Positions 1-11,589 of a stretch of 64,000 nt of DNA are shown piece after piece. The first letter of the stretch is position 1; every line of letters begins with the position of its first letter. The notes beneath the pieces are model-generated. The model was given only the letters and a program-made list of their open reading frames with translations. It was not told where the DNA came from and ran no database searches. Position numbers and translations under genes: made by a program. Source of the DNA: Nymphaea colorata (Eukaryota > Streptophyta > Magnoliopsida > Nymphaeales > Nymphaeaceae); NCBI RefSeq assembly GCF_008831285.2, contig NC_045144.1:5140268-5204267 (forward strand), in the 5' to 3' direction.

Positions 1-10
1 TCTAAGAGGT

Positions 11-664
11 CTAATTGAGCAAGTCTCTTTTTTTTATACTTGCTAATTGGGAGTTCAATGAGAGCAGCAAATTTCGTTGCTGGTTTTTTGACATGTAATG
101 GAAGGACACTACATGTTGTCCTTCGACTGTTTCTAAGGTGATTGCTTCGACCCATTTGGTGAAATAATCTGTAGCTGCAAGAAAATACCTGTGTCTATTT
201 GAGGCAGGCGGATTGACTGGTCCGACCACGTCGAAGGCCCACATGGAGAATGGCCATGGTGAGCTGACCGGATGAAGGTACGCTGCAAGAGCATGAATTG
301 ATGGTGCATGCAACTGACATTTGATGCATTTCTTGACAAATTGGTGACAGTCTCTTTGCATTGTGGGCCAATAGTACCCTGCTTTGACTATCTGCTTGAC
401 GAGGGTCTGATACCCTACATGTCCCCCACAAATTCCTCCATGGGCTTTTTGAATGACTTCTAGTGCCTCATTTGCATCGAGACATCTAGCATATTCTGTG
501 CTGAATCCTCTTCTGTATAGGATGTCGACTAAAATGAAATATCTTGAAGACATGTGTCTCAAAACTCTTTGCTCCTTTCGAGATATTTCTGGTGGAAGTG
601 TTCCAGTTTGGAGAAAATCCTTGATGTTCTGATACCGTGGTGTTTCTCTACTTTCTGCTTGCAA
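11..664 (-). pseudogene. G1 integrase, catalytic core deleted
   Basis: The N-terminal zinc-binding region is clear: HGGICGGH followed about 30 residues on by CIKC (HHCC finger). The start of the core follows, with WAFDVVGP holding the first catalytic Asp and then DYFTKWVEA. After VVSF the sequence jumps to a segment that, in another frame, reads TKFAALIELPISKYKKKR and matches the integrase C-terminal part of G2 at about 34.6 kb. The stretch between, with the second Asp and the Glu (still visible in G2), is gone. The junction lies near 98-103. The protein cannot be an active integrase. Confidence 0.88.
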
Positions 665-667
665 TAC

Positions 668-1655
668 CTATTCTGGTATGACAAAAGATGGTTGTTCGAG
701 TCTTCCAACTTCAAAAGATCTGATAGATTCTCCAGGTTTGAAGGCAATGGTAGAGCCTAAACTGGCTAAACCGTCTGCTATTGGGTTAAATTCTCTTTTG
801 ATATGTAAGAGTTGATATTCCTTGAACTGTCTTAAGAGGGAAGCTCCTAACTCTTGATATGGGATCAATTTCTGATCTTTGACTTGCCAATCTCCATTGA
901 CCTAACTGACAGCTAAGAGAGAATCTCCAAAAATGTGAACTCTCTGCACTCTAAATTTGAGGAACATTTTGAGTCCTTGGATTAGGGCCTCGTACTCTGC
1001 CATATTATGCGTGCATAAAAAATTCAATTTGAGAGAGTAATGAATCATTTCCCTTTCTGGTGTAATGAAAAGTATCCCAATGCCTGCCCCAGCTGTGCTC
1101 TTAGATCCATCAAAGTACATCTCCCAAATCGGCTCTGGTTCAGTTGTTAGGATTTGCTCATTTGGAAAATCATCATTTGTTCTAATTTCTTCATGTAGAG
1201 GAAAATCTGCCAATTGGTCTGCAATGGCTTGCCCCTTGATTGATTTTTGTGACACATATTCTAAATCATATTGCATCAGCAAAACCTGCCTCTTTACTAT
1301 CCTTCCATTCAGAAATGGCTGTTCAAGGATATATTTGAGTGGATTAAGTTTGGATAAAATTTTAACTTCGCATGCCAATAGGTAATGTCTTAATTTTTGA
1401 CACATCCATACCAAGGCCAAGCAAGTTTTTTCCATGTGCGAGTAGTTCTTTTCATATTGCACAAATGTCTTACTGATGTAATAAATAAATGGCATGTTCT
1501 ATTCGACATCCTTCTTTATATTGAGCCAAAAATCACCACAAACTGAATTGTTGACTGTGACGTAAAGAAGTAGAGGTTTCCCCAGAATTGGTGGTTTTAA
1601 AATTGGTGGACAAAGAAGACACTGCTTGATCTTTTCAAATGAGACTCGACATTCA
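668..1655 (-). pseudogene. G1 tandem RNase H domains (Ty3-type and archaeal-type)
   Basis: First comes the usual Gypsy RNase H ending (YYISKTFVQYEKNYS, then EKTCLALVW and LRHYLL), closing with AIADQLADFP. A second RNase H follows with MYFDGS (Asp), MAEYEAL (Glu), GDS (Asp) and, after a stop, NPIADGLASLG (Asp). A duplicated, archaeal-type RNase H between RT and integrase is a Tat-clade trait. The in-frame TAG near 899-901 sits where G2 has a Gln codon, consistent with C-to-T decay of CAG. All four acidic residues of the second domain survive, unlike in G2. Confidence 0.85.
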
Positions 1656-1660
1656 TGTCC

Positions 1661-2463
1661 TCATTCAAACTTGACTCCTTTCCGTAGTAAATGGTTGAAG
1701 GATTCACATCTCATGGCAAGATTAGATATAAACCTTCTAATTGACTGAACTCTGCCTTGCAAGCTACGTAGCTCCTTGAGATTTGTTGGTGGCAGCATTT
1801 CGATGATCGCCTTTGCTATGGAGGGATCCTTTTCGATTCCCTTTTTGCTAACCATAAATCCCAAAAGCTTACTAGATTCCACACCAAATACACATTTTTG
1901 TGGATTCAACCTAAGCTTATACTGTAAGAGTCTATCAAAAATTTGAGAAAGAATATTGATGTGATTTTCCCTTGTTTTTGACTTAATTAGTAGATCATCT
2001 ACATATGCATCCATGATCTGATGCATTTGATCATGAAAAATAGCTGTCATGGCTCTTTGATATGTTGCCCCAGCGTTCTTCAAATCAAACGGCATTACCG
2101 TATAGCAAAAAGTGCCTCATGGATTGTAAACGATGTTTTGGCTTGATCTTGAGCAGCCAGTTTAATTTGGTTATAGTCAGAATATCCATCCATAAAGGAG
2201 AACAAAGCGTGGCCTGCAGTACTATCGACCAACAAGTCGATGTTTGGAAGTGGGTAGTCATCCTTTGGTGTAGCCTTATTTAAATCTCTTAAATCGATGC
2301 AGAGCCGAATTTTGCCATTTTTCTTTTGGACCACCACAATGTTTGCTAACCATTCAGGATAGTCGATTGCTCGGATGAACCCTGCCTTTAGTAGGTCTTC
2401 TAGGCCTTCCTTAACTTGCCCCTCAAGACGAGGGTCTAGTTTTCAAAACTTATGTTTGATTGG
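1661..2463 (-). pseudogene. G1 reverse transcriptase, frameshifted
   Basis: Two overlapping frames together give a Gypsy reverse transcriptase. 2095-2337 holds RLCIDLRDLNKATPKDDYP and MDGYSDYNQIKL. 1661-2095 holds FDLKNAGATYQRAM, the catalytic YVDD box (AYVDDLLI), KCVFGVESSKLLGF and the thumb-like LKELRSLQGRVQSIRRF. The frames change near 2100-2125, within what should be the PWGTFCY stretch, because of a small insertion. The normally conserved Gly of YSGYNQ is Asp here. Replication function is lost in this copy. Confidence 0.9.
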
Positions 2464-2469
2464 CTTGCA

Positions 2470-2676
2470 TTATGGTTTCAATGGTAGTCGATGCTCGACT
2501 AATTTTGTATCGAGTCCTGACATGTCATCATAAGTCCATGCAAAGGCTTCTTGATGCTCTTTGAGGAAGTCTATCAACTCTTTTCTTTCACCGGCTGAAA
2601 GACTTGTTCCGATTTGCAAAATCTTTGGGTTCTCTTCCATGCCAATATTAATTTCCTCAATTGGATCATTCATCAA
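2470..2676 (-). pseudogene. G1 protease-RT linker segment
   Basis: Conserved pol region before RT: DPIEEINIG, PKILQIGTSLS, then EAFAWTYDDMSGLD and VEHRLPLKP. The same block is present in G2 at 37247-37594. It ends at a frame change just before the RT start. It is recognisable as the stretch that precedes RT in Tat/Athila polyproteins; no separate enzymatic role is known for it. Confidence 0.8.
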
Positions 2677-2963
2677 AGGTGACGGTTGATCTTGCTTTCT
2701 TATTTGGATGAACTCTGGACACTGTCTCAGTGAATTCTGGATTTACCTCCTTAAAGACTTTTGTTGTTTGATCCTCAGATGCCATCCTAAAGAATATAAA
2801 GAAGTTAGATGAGATTTGAGATATTGTACATGAAAGTAAATTGCATATGTCATTGCATCTTTGAAGGTATTACAAAATGAAGACACTTCGCCTATTTGGA
2901 GTACAATGATAACAAAATAACAAAATGATGACTAGATGACAAAATGATAGCAAATTTATTGAT

Positions 2964-3257
2964 TCAGTTTGATGGTGAACATCTGCCTATGGTATTGCTC
3001 TTGACAAAAGGTATTGGCTTGAATTCTTCCTCGGTATCCACTTTTTCATAGCTTTGGCATCCTAAGGCTTGAGTGCCTCGTTGTCCTGTCAAGGTAACTG
3101 GTTCCAAGATTCCATTTTCATGTTTGCCAAGACCAGTAAATGGCTGGTAGCCATGACGTATGAATAAATCCAATCCTTTCTCATTCTGGCAAAATTTCTT
3201 GAATAACGGATGACTTTTGTAACTTGTTTCAGGTTTGGTACCGTTTTTCACCCACAC
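2964..3257 (-). pseudogene. G1 post-protease segment with G-patch-like motif
   Basis: This frame contains GYQPFTGLGKHENGILEPV followed by a second glycine pair in GTQALGCQ. The pattern of an aromatic residue, then GLGK, four residues with G, I and P, resembles the G-patch (glycine-rich RNA-binding) motif. G2 has the same motif at the same place (HPFTGLGKDEDGILQPISI, in 37892-38374), so it is a conserved part of these elements. The call as a true G-patch is by motif only. Confidence 0.55.
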
Positions 3258-3431
3258 CTGTTTCTTTGGTTTCTAAATGGCCAATCTGCTAAGACTTTGA
3301 GATATTTCTTTTTCTTTGCAGACTCGAATACTAGGTACCTCAATTGTATATGTTGGTACTAGAATCATTGGGTGCACAAGCCGACTCTCTCTATCCTCTG
3401 CATAGATGGTTATAGTATTCCTATTGTGAGT

Positions 3432-3944
3432 CTATTTGATGCATTGATGTAGAGTGGGAGGAACTGCATTGGTAGCATGGATCCACGGTCTGCCAAGCAA
3501 TAGGTTGAATGAGGGTTCTATATCCACCACATGAAATAAAACCCGATGATACGTCTCAGAGATATTCAGATCTAGACATATACATCCTAGGCATGGTTGT
3601 CCTGTTCCATCATATCCATGGATGAAAATCAACAATGGTGTATAGTCAGCCTGTCTTATGCCTAACTCACGAGCTGTTTGTTGTGGACAAATGTTCAGGC
3701 TTGCTCCACCATCAATTAAAACATGAGAAACTCTGGTTCCCCTTGTTTCTACTACTATCTGCAAGGCATCATTATGCAATGCACCTCCAATTGGTAGATC
3801 TTTATCAGAGAACATGATCAGACCATTTTCACATAATTCAAATGCCCATCTATTTCCTTGGTTAAAGCTAAATCCTCCCTTCCTGACTTCGGGTAAGGGG
3901 TCTAATTCCTTGAAAATGGATTCCAATGATTCAGGGTCGCACAC
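3432..3944 (-). pseudogene. G1 aspartic protease region
   Basis: The retropepsin active site is VLIDGGASLNICP (the Asp triad appears as D-G-G) and the flap/C-terminal signature is FNLLLGRPWIH. Upstream residues (GALHNDALQIVVETRG) match the start of the domain in G2. It would cleave the gag-pol polyprotein. The frame is open across the domain but is separated from gag (3945-4192) and from the RT part by stops and frame changes. Confidence 0.85.
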
Positions 3945-4192
3945 TTGTGACTTCTGATCAATCTCTATCAGATGGTCTTGTTTAACCAGTCCGGTTTGTG
4001 CATTGATGGATCATTTATCATGTTTGAAAAGTAATCCAAAGAAATCCAGGGACGCTATATCCCTTTTGTTTGTCACCATAATTTGACGACCTGTTGAAAA
4101 TCTGACCATCGAAACTATTCATTTTCCATGTTTAAGAAAATGGTTTTTGAGAATGTCTGGTTGTTCGCTGACTTCTTTGATGATTTCTTTAT

Positions 4193-5524
4193 CTACTGCA
4201 TCTTGCACAATATTTTTAAGTACAAGACAGTCTTCTGTTCGTGTCCTGGAGCACGATGAAATTTGCAAAATTGCTCTTCCATAATCGGTGGGGGGTTGGA
4301 GACTTTTTGGAGAAACAGAGTACCTCTTTCGATCAACATGTGCATGACCTCTTCATAACTCTGTTGTAATGGGGTGAATTTCCTATCGTATCCCCATCCA
4401 TGATGTTTATTTTTAGTGCCACTGCTACTGCCACTAGCTCTGTCCATTAGCCCTTTATTCTTGGGATATTCTGGCCTCTCTTTCTTGAAGGTGGCGGCGT
4501 TGGCTACGACGTTGGCTGGAGCATTTTGACTCCTACTATTCTTCTTTGTATCTTCTCTAACCTTTACCTGGATGACAACATCAAAAGCTCCATTTTCAAT
4601 TCCTGCTTCAATGCATTCTGCCCTTTTGGTGAGATCGATGAAAGACTTTATTGGAGCATTGGAAATGAGGCACCTTAATGGTTGTGTCAAATTGTTTACG
4701 ATGTGTCCCAATGCATGGGATTGAGAGATTGGGTCTCTCATCTTCTTGCAAGAAAACCTCCATCTTTGAATAAAATCTCTCACATTTTCACCTGGTCTCT
4801 GCTTCAGATAGCATAGTGTGGTGATCGTTGGTGCAGTTTTGACGTTTTGAATGAACCTTTCAATGAAAAGGTTGATTAACTTATCAAAATTCTTCAATTC
4901 CACTGGGTAGATGTGTTCCTGATACCACTGTGCTGCAATTCATTCTAGGCTTCTGGGGAAACATCGAAAGAGGGCCCTGTAATTGTGGCGGAATTTGTAG
5001 CATTCAACAAAGAACATAGCCAAATGTGCCTTTGGGTCTCCATGACCATCAAATTTGATAAATTTCTTGGGCAAGTTTTTTATGTGCTTGTCATTTTCGA
5101 AGCTTTCGTTGAAATCTTCGCACGTAAAATTCCTTTTATTCTTGCCTTTGAGTTGAACTGCGTTCAACTTCTTTTCAACTTCCTGAATTTTTGTTTTCCA
5201 GGATTCTCCCTTCTTCTTTTTCTTGGGAGTTTTTGGTTCTTTCTCACTGCTGGATTCTGTTGTAGTATCTTCAGAAGAGTCGGAACTACTTGATGAATAC
5301 TTCTTTGTCTTCTTCCTTTTATTTTTGGCCTTTTCTGCCTGAGCTTGTTCTTCATTGAACATAATCATGTATCTCAGAAATCTTCTATATTCTTCAAATT
5401 CTGGATCATTCATTTCTAGCTTGGGAGGTGTTTCTGAGGAGGATTCTTCTCTCTTGTCTCCCATAAAAGTTTGCTCTAGCTCCATTTCAATCCTTCTTCT
5501 TTGTTGCCTTTTGGTTTCGACCAT
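4193..5524 (-). pseudogene. G1 gag (capsid/nucleocapsid), two pieces
   Basis: The likely start is MVETK at about 5524, matching the MVETR start of G2 gag. The N-terminal part is highly charged with Ser/Lys runs, then FIKFDGHGDPKAHLAMF begins the retrotransposon gag core. A stop near 4940 splits it from 4193-4903, which continues the core (RPGENVRDFIQRWRF, SFIDLTKRAECIEAGIENG). Near the C-terminus is CKFHRAPGH, the start of a C-x2-H-x4-H-x4-C knuckle; the final Cys, present in G2 as GHDTEDC, is missing here. G1 keeps the gag core that G2 has lost. Confidence 0.85.
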
Positions 5525-5708
5525 AAAGCGGATATTCACCTTGCAAGAAGAAAAATTAAAAAATGTTAGGATGTGAATTGATGAGAGATGACAAATTTTG
5601 ATTGCATATTGAAAGAAAGTTGAGAATGACAAAACTTGACAAAGTTCAACATAACTTGACAAAACTTGACAAATTTTGGCTTGACAACATTGAACTAGAC
5701 ATGACAAT

Positions 5709-6579
5709 CTAAGACAGAAGGATAGATGGGCGGACTTCATCCCACCATTTTACATATTCGGGACCCATTCCTGGACCAAGGACAAGATACAAGTGAGCAA
5801 ATGATTCCCAACGTTGTTGGGCATAGGTGTATATCCCGGACCACTCTTCAGTGTCTAGTTCACACTCCACGATGGCTCCTTCCGACTCAATTAGATATGC
5901 CTTCCTTTGACGCAGTGAGAATTGCCTGAGGCAACGCTCTGGATGACATTCGACTATGAAGAATGGCCCCAATAGAAGACTTCCTCTGACTGGGTTGTAG
6001 GTGTATCTTGACTTGATGACTTCCCAATCAAAGAAGTCCCAAATGATGGTGGAGTCATCCACTTCCTCCATCTTCCTACGGTAGTACTCCATACTGGATA
6101 ACTGGCTATTAGTGTTGAAGATATTGATGTCCATCTTTCTCTAGAAAATGCCAACTTCGTTTCCCTGTGAGTTTACGAATCACTTCTAGAGTTTTGACTT
6201 GACCTTGGTTTACAAGGAACTGGTCTTCAATTGGACCTCTTGGATCACCTTTTGGCTCTGGCAAACCCATAATGTTGGAGAACTCATCAAGAGTGATTGC
6301 CATTTCACCCCATGGAAACCAGAATGTGTTGGTTCTTGGGTTCCATCTTTCAGCAATTGCGTGGATTAGATTGCCATTGAAAGGTTGCATGGCAAGACTG
6401 ACTGCTTCTTCAAGACTGCAATCCTCTAAGTGGTCCGGGTACATGCACCGAAAAGTTGGGTACCATGAAAGATACCACTGAGGTAGGTAGACTCCACTTG
6501 GGATGATGCGAAGTCCGGATCGGCCTTGACATGACCCAAATAGGATGTGATCATATGAGAAAATGCTTTCTGTGTCCAT
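5709..6579 (-). pseudogene. G1 ORF1 with plant-mobile-domain-like motif
   Basis: Extra ORF upstream of gag. 6109-6579 begins MDTESIFSYDHILFG and contains FWFPWGEMAITLDEF followed by IMGLPEP, the signature of the plant mobile domain (PMD, aminotransferase-like). 5709-6134 supplies the C-terminal half (EVDDSTIIWDFFDWEV, then CLRQFSLRQ). Compared with G2 ORF1 (40284-41509), roughly 120 residues between LTGKRSW and the second half are missing and the frame changes near 6130. Its role in the element is unknown; family knowledge links additional ORFs to the Tat lineage. Confidence 0.7.
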
Positions 6580-7345
6580 CTAGAGAAGAGAAAGTATTGG
6601 ACTTTGACATGGATTGACCCAATAGAGACTCAAAAAAGGCTTTGACATTGGGTTTGGACATGGGTTTAGAGGCAAAGTAAAACATCATATGCATCCAAGC
6701 AATTAATGAAAAATTGATAATGCAATCCCTAGGACTCTTGGCTGTATGCATTGTTTTGAAAATTGGTCTTGGAACCTATGGAGAATAAATGGGTAAATGG
6801 TTCTTTATTTATCCAAAATTTATGGTATGCCTATATACCAAGTTTATGGTACTGACATAGACTCCTCCAAGGGTTTTCTAGATTTGGGCTCTCCATTTCT
6901 CCTTGTTCACCCATTGATATACCGGGACTATTGTCCGTTTCGGTACTAATGGGGGGACTTCTCAGTCCAATTGGGTGGTCCAGTTGTAAGGCTATATCTT
7001 GGACTAATGTCCTAGAAATAGCCTAGCAACATGATGACCGTGATATGATATAGGTAAGGATTTGTTTTTCAAAATTCATGAGAAGATGTGAAATAGATGG
7101 CTCTATTGCATACATTCCTAAGAGATAGATTTGAAATTTTGAGAGCATACATGGGCTGTATACAATCCCTAAATTGAGGAGGGGTAGGATAAATTGAAAT
7201 GAAAGAGGTTCATGAAATCTCCTCAATGTACACTACATGATGTCGGTATGCATTTTTGCGAATTTTTTTTATGCAATTGATGTCTCATATATGATCCAAA
7301 TAAGTCCTTAGACAAACAATGACGGGTCCCACCGGGTGTGCCATC
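6580..7345 (-). promoter_or_regulatory. G1 leader region with putative primer-binding site
   Basis: Non-coding stretch between ORF1 and the LTR. Directly inside the LTR, minus-strand bases of about 7326-7343 read TGGCACACCCGGTGGGAC, the expected place for a tRNA primer-binding site. The same position in G2 reads TGGCGACCATGATGGGAC. The tRNA is not assigned. The minus-strand frames seen inside this stretch look like chance. Confidence 0.6.
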
Positions 7346-10300
7346 TGTTTGCACCCCTCTCTTTTTTTAAGGAGGTCGAAATGCGAGTCAGCAAACTTCT
7401 TTTAAAATTAAGATTTTGAGAAAATTTTCAAGAGAAATGGATCCGCCCATCGGTACGAGCTCCAACCGTTCCTGCCGCCTTTAACAGGAGTAATTAGACC
7501 AAAGACTAAGGATCATTTGGATCATATACGAGTTATTGATGCAAATCCTAGGTGCTTGTGCATTGAGGTTTTCGATTCAAGAACCGAAATTCATTTTTGA
7601 ATAAATGAATTTGAATATTGGGGGGTCTTCAAATTGGTTTAGAACCTTTGTATTCGATTTGAAATACATAATTCTTGATGATTTTGAAGATTTGGAATTG
7701 AGTTCTTCGTTGTGAACTCTAGGTGATGATGATCATCTTATGATCAAAATTGATTTTGAACTCTTGTCAAATCATGTGATTTGTAGAATTCATTCTTTTG
7801 AAAGAACATGGGTTCCAAATCATTAGAAAGCATGTTGTTTTTCAAACGCACTTTGGCCAAAAGATTATGAATGCATTGCTTGTGTTTTCTTTTGAAGTTA
7901 AGTGAGGCTTACAAACTCTCATTACAATATGACTTGGTCACTTTTTGCAACACAAATTTGAATCACTTAACGTCTTGAGAATGTGCATGTGGTGCTATTG
8001 ATTTTGAGTGAAGGTGAATGCATGAAACGGGAAGGAAAACTATATGGAATATTCATTCTTCTCCCTCTCATAATCTCTCAAAGTCCATATTGCACGTCAT
8101 ACAATCTATGCATAAAGATTGATTAAAATGTAGGACTTTCTCTATATGTACTTATTATATGATTAAGCACACGAATTAGAGATGTAGTCCATAAGCTTGA
8201 GGCTTGACATAAAATTTATCAAAATGATGAAAATATATAAATGATGCCAAGTTCAATCTTTGAAATGGATGGGAGACGTGGATGACATCCACTTTTGTCT
8301 CAAAATAGCTAAAAATCAGACCTTGTGTTGATTTAGATAGCTGAAAATTGTAGACAATGATTCCAATGAAGGGCTTGTTTCTTAGATAGAAATAAGAAGT
8401 CTTTCAAATAGATTCAAATTCCAGATTTGATAGAAATGAGATCGTCAACTCTTTTGGATGATTCTAGGATACTTGGTATTTCAAATATGTAAACTTTGAC
8501 ATTCTTAAACCAATTACTATGAAACATGGTCTGATTTCAATAACATACATACATCTTACGTATGGATTTGCTGAAATTAAGTAAAAATGAAATGAAAATG
8601 ATTCATAGCCTTGCACTAGGAAAATCAATAAAAATAGCCCATTTCCTTAAAAACCGATTTGAAAACATGTTCCAACCTGATTTTAAGAGAGGAATGTAAT
8701 TTTTTACAAGAAATCAGATACATATATGTACATATATAACATGTATACATATACGTACCTTACTTTTCAAAATAAAATTTTATCAAGGGACCGCATGATT
8801 CATGAATCATGAGGATTCATGGTTGGGTTCTTTCATGTAGGAAGATTGAAAACTTGTTTCACATCTCCCCTACTACCCCTGATTAATTAAATTGAAAGAC
8901 ATGAATCAAAATGACTGTGAATAAGAAATAAAATAAAACAATGCTCAAGCGTATTCATCCAGCATTTCGCCGTGCAAGGGTGGATCACATTCATAAGAAC
9001 GTATCAATCCCTTATAGGCATTTTCATCATACATGATGCAGCAAAATCACTCTCTCACCGTCGGATTCTCTCATGGTAGGGAGTTCAAAATGATATTAAG
9101 TTGATTCCTTTGAATGGGACGTGGCCTTGGGGCCTATTTCAAAATTTGATACGTGGGTTCATATTTAAGAAAAACCGACATATGCATGCATTATGCATTA
9201 ACATGTACATTGAAGCGTAGGTTTCCATTAGCTGGACATCATTCTCAGCCATAAGCAAATGAAAATAAACCCTCCCACGAATTGCTGGAATTGAAATAAA
9301 TCAACAATAAGCTAAAGTAGAAGAGAAGTGAGTTAAAATCACCTACCTTGCGGTCGGTCTTGATGCTTGTCCTTCGTCTTCACTTGTTTTCTAAATCGAG
9401 CAATCCTAAACAAGAACCCAACTGTGGATTCAAGCTTAGCAAAGCTAGAATAAGAAATAGCTTGCTTGCTGGAATTTAGAATGGAGAATGAGAGAGCTTC
9501 TCTCCACGAAAATCCTAAGTAAGGGTTCACTTAAGCACCATAACTTAGCAAACTCGATAGAGAGAATGAAGAAGAAAATGAGAGAAAGGGGAGAAGAAAG
9601 CTTGGAGGAATCTTCTTGCTCCTCCTTGGCTTCTCTCTCCAAGCTCCTTGGCTGCAACACTTGATGAAATATTCCAAAAATTCGTCCCCCTCCTTGGTGG
9701 CCAAGGGGAAGGTTATATAAAGGAGGAGGTGAGTTCAACCACCTTCTTAACTCACCTTGGGAACTTGCTTAAGACCTTGGGGACTTGTAAAATGAGTTAA
9801 ATAGGCTTTAAAGACTCTAATTGACCATTTCTCAGCCCATTTCCATGAGCTAGGTGGGCTGGGCTAGGTTTGGTCAACATGGGTTCAGACCTAGGTGACC
9901 AACTTGACCAAAATTTTAGACGAAAATGCCATTGCATTGGGTTTTGCCCTTATTTTGTACTATTTATTTATTTTTTGTTTGAAATCGAGCTTGTAAGGTT
10001 AAAACCTAGTTACTAAGCTCCAAACGCCATTGAATTATGATAATTAAATTTAAATTTTAATAAAATTTGAAAATTTTATCAAATTTGGTTCGAAAAGGTT
10101 ACTTTCGTCCAAAACTTGATTGAAAATGGATTTCAACTGAATCAAACTTTCACTTGAGAAATTCAATTTAAATTTGGTATTTGATTCATGCATTTGACAA
10201 ATTAAATTGTTTATTTGTCTTTCTTAAACCAATTTGGGCTTTTTAATCTCAATTTGACCGCAGAAGGGCAAAATTGTTCAAATTGATCAATTTCGACCAA

Positions 10301-11043
10301 TTGACCAAAGTCAAAGCTCATTTGCGAGTAGTTTGACTTTGTTTGAGGTAATTTGATAAATTTGGTTCTAGAAAGCTCTTCATTGAGCTAAATTGTACTT
10401 TGACTGAGTTTAGTCAAAGTGGGTTTGGTTCGGTCAAAGTCTATTTTCGTCTATTAATTGGATCATGAGACAGACTTAGGTTTTGACTATGTTGAGTCCG
10501 TGCTGACCAAACCTAGCTGGAATTGGCACCACTTTTGGGTGCACCCGGGTCAAACCTACTTGGATTAAGTAGGTTAGGTGAGTTTGACCAGTATAGTAAT
10601 TGCTTCCTTGAAAATGATTTTTTTTTTTTAAGGAGGACCTGGTTAAAGAAGAGAGAGAAACATAAATGTTTCTCTTTTCCTAGGTTTCTCCTTTATTTCT
10701 TCTTGAAAATGACTTTTCTTCAATATTTGTTTATTTTATTTTTTTTTTAAATGGAGGGGCGCGTGGCCCCTGGGGGCTCTTGACCACACGGGCTAGGTGG
10801 GGCCCACACGTGGGTCCCGTGTAGCATTCTAGACTCAATTCTTGGATCTAAGTCAAAATTTAAATTTTACAATTGGATTTGGACTTGTAATCCTGCATGG
10901 GGATTCGTGTCCCGAGTTAAATTCACGATTTGAATCTAATTATTCTTTAGATTCGAAATTGGCTTTGAAATTGCAAATTTTCACAATCCTTTTGTGAAAT
11001 TTTCATATTGCTTCAATTTTGATGTTGAAAAATTTGGGGCGTT

Positions 11044-11047
<4 letters not shown>
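7346..11047 (-). repeat. G1 long terminal repeat, 3.7 kb
   Basis: On the plus strand the repeat runs from TGTTTGCACCCC to GGGGCGTTAACA, so it has TG...CA ends. A block about 100 bp inside the left end (CGCCCATCGGTACGAG and neighbours, 7446-7500) is also present in the G2 LTRs and in the LTR at 61834, tying them to one family. A TATA box lies at 9713-9719. No coding genes are evident inside. The right end abuts a TA microsatellite, which was probably the insertion site. Confidence 0.85.
9713..9719 (-). promoter_or_regulatory. TATA box of G1 LTR
   Basis: Minus-strand TTTATATAACC follows a purine/pyrimidine-biased stretch. Transcription would run toward lower coordinates, through the 2.3 kb of R/U5 into the element. 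Placement agrees with the TATA boxes of the related G2 LTRs relative to their U3 sides. Confidence 0.5.
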
Positions 11048-11076
<29 letters not shown>

Positions 11077-11540
11077 ACCGTACTCAATCAACTGGTATCA
11101 TGGAATGCGCCATTTGTGACTGTTTTTAGCATCACACAATATGAAAACACCATCCAACATAAAGGTTGGTCATTTGTGTGTGTGTGTGTGTTTGCAAACA
11201 CATAGGAGAACGAATGCTCTGTTCATTCAAAGTTGTCAAAATCCTAACCTAATGTTATTTGAAAAAAAAAGAAAAAAATTAATGACCGTCAGGTTCCTTG
11301 GGACCTTGATAGGTAGAGTTCCAAGCCCGAGCCCGATCCGTTAGTACCGGGCTGGGCCATTACTGATAAAACCAGCCCGATAAATGGTTTTATGGTACAT
11401 GGGAATGGGTCTGAGTCGAGCTGAGTATCGGGTACCTACCGGTGGCCCGGCCTGTGCCGAGGCTTAGTTGTGATGACACCGATAACATCAATGAACTTAT
11501 ACTCCAATCCACTAATCACAACATGATCCACCTAACCAAT

Positions 11541-11577
<37 letters not shown>

Positions 11578-11589
11578 GGAACCATGTAC
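11048..11589. other. Intergenic DNA: TA arrays and GC-rich repeat fragment
   Basis: TA microsatellites lie at 11048-11076 and 11543-11574. Bases 11318-11465 are locally GC-rich with repeated GGGC/GCCCG words (GCCCGAGCCCGATCC, GGTGGCCCGGCC), like the hAT-type pieces at 13790 and 50268. I see no gene. Confidence 0.5.

Larger units (their letters stand above)
1..11047 (-). mobile_element. Ty3/Gypsy Tat-lineage LTR retrotransposon G1 (partial)
   Basis: Read on the minus strand the order is LTR (7346-11047), leader, PMD-like ORF1, gag, protease, a G-patch-like segment, reverse transcriptase, Ty3-type RNase H, a second archaeal-type RNase H, and integrase running off the left window edge. The two RNase H domains plus an extra ORF before gag place it in the Tat/Ogre lineage of non-chromovirus Gypsy elements (family knowledge). 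The second LTR lies outside the window, so no target duplication can be checked. Every gene carries stops, frameshifts or deletions, so this is a dead copy. Confidence 0.93.
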
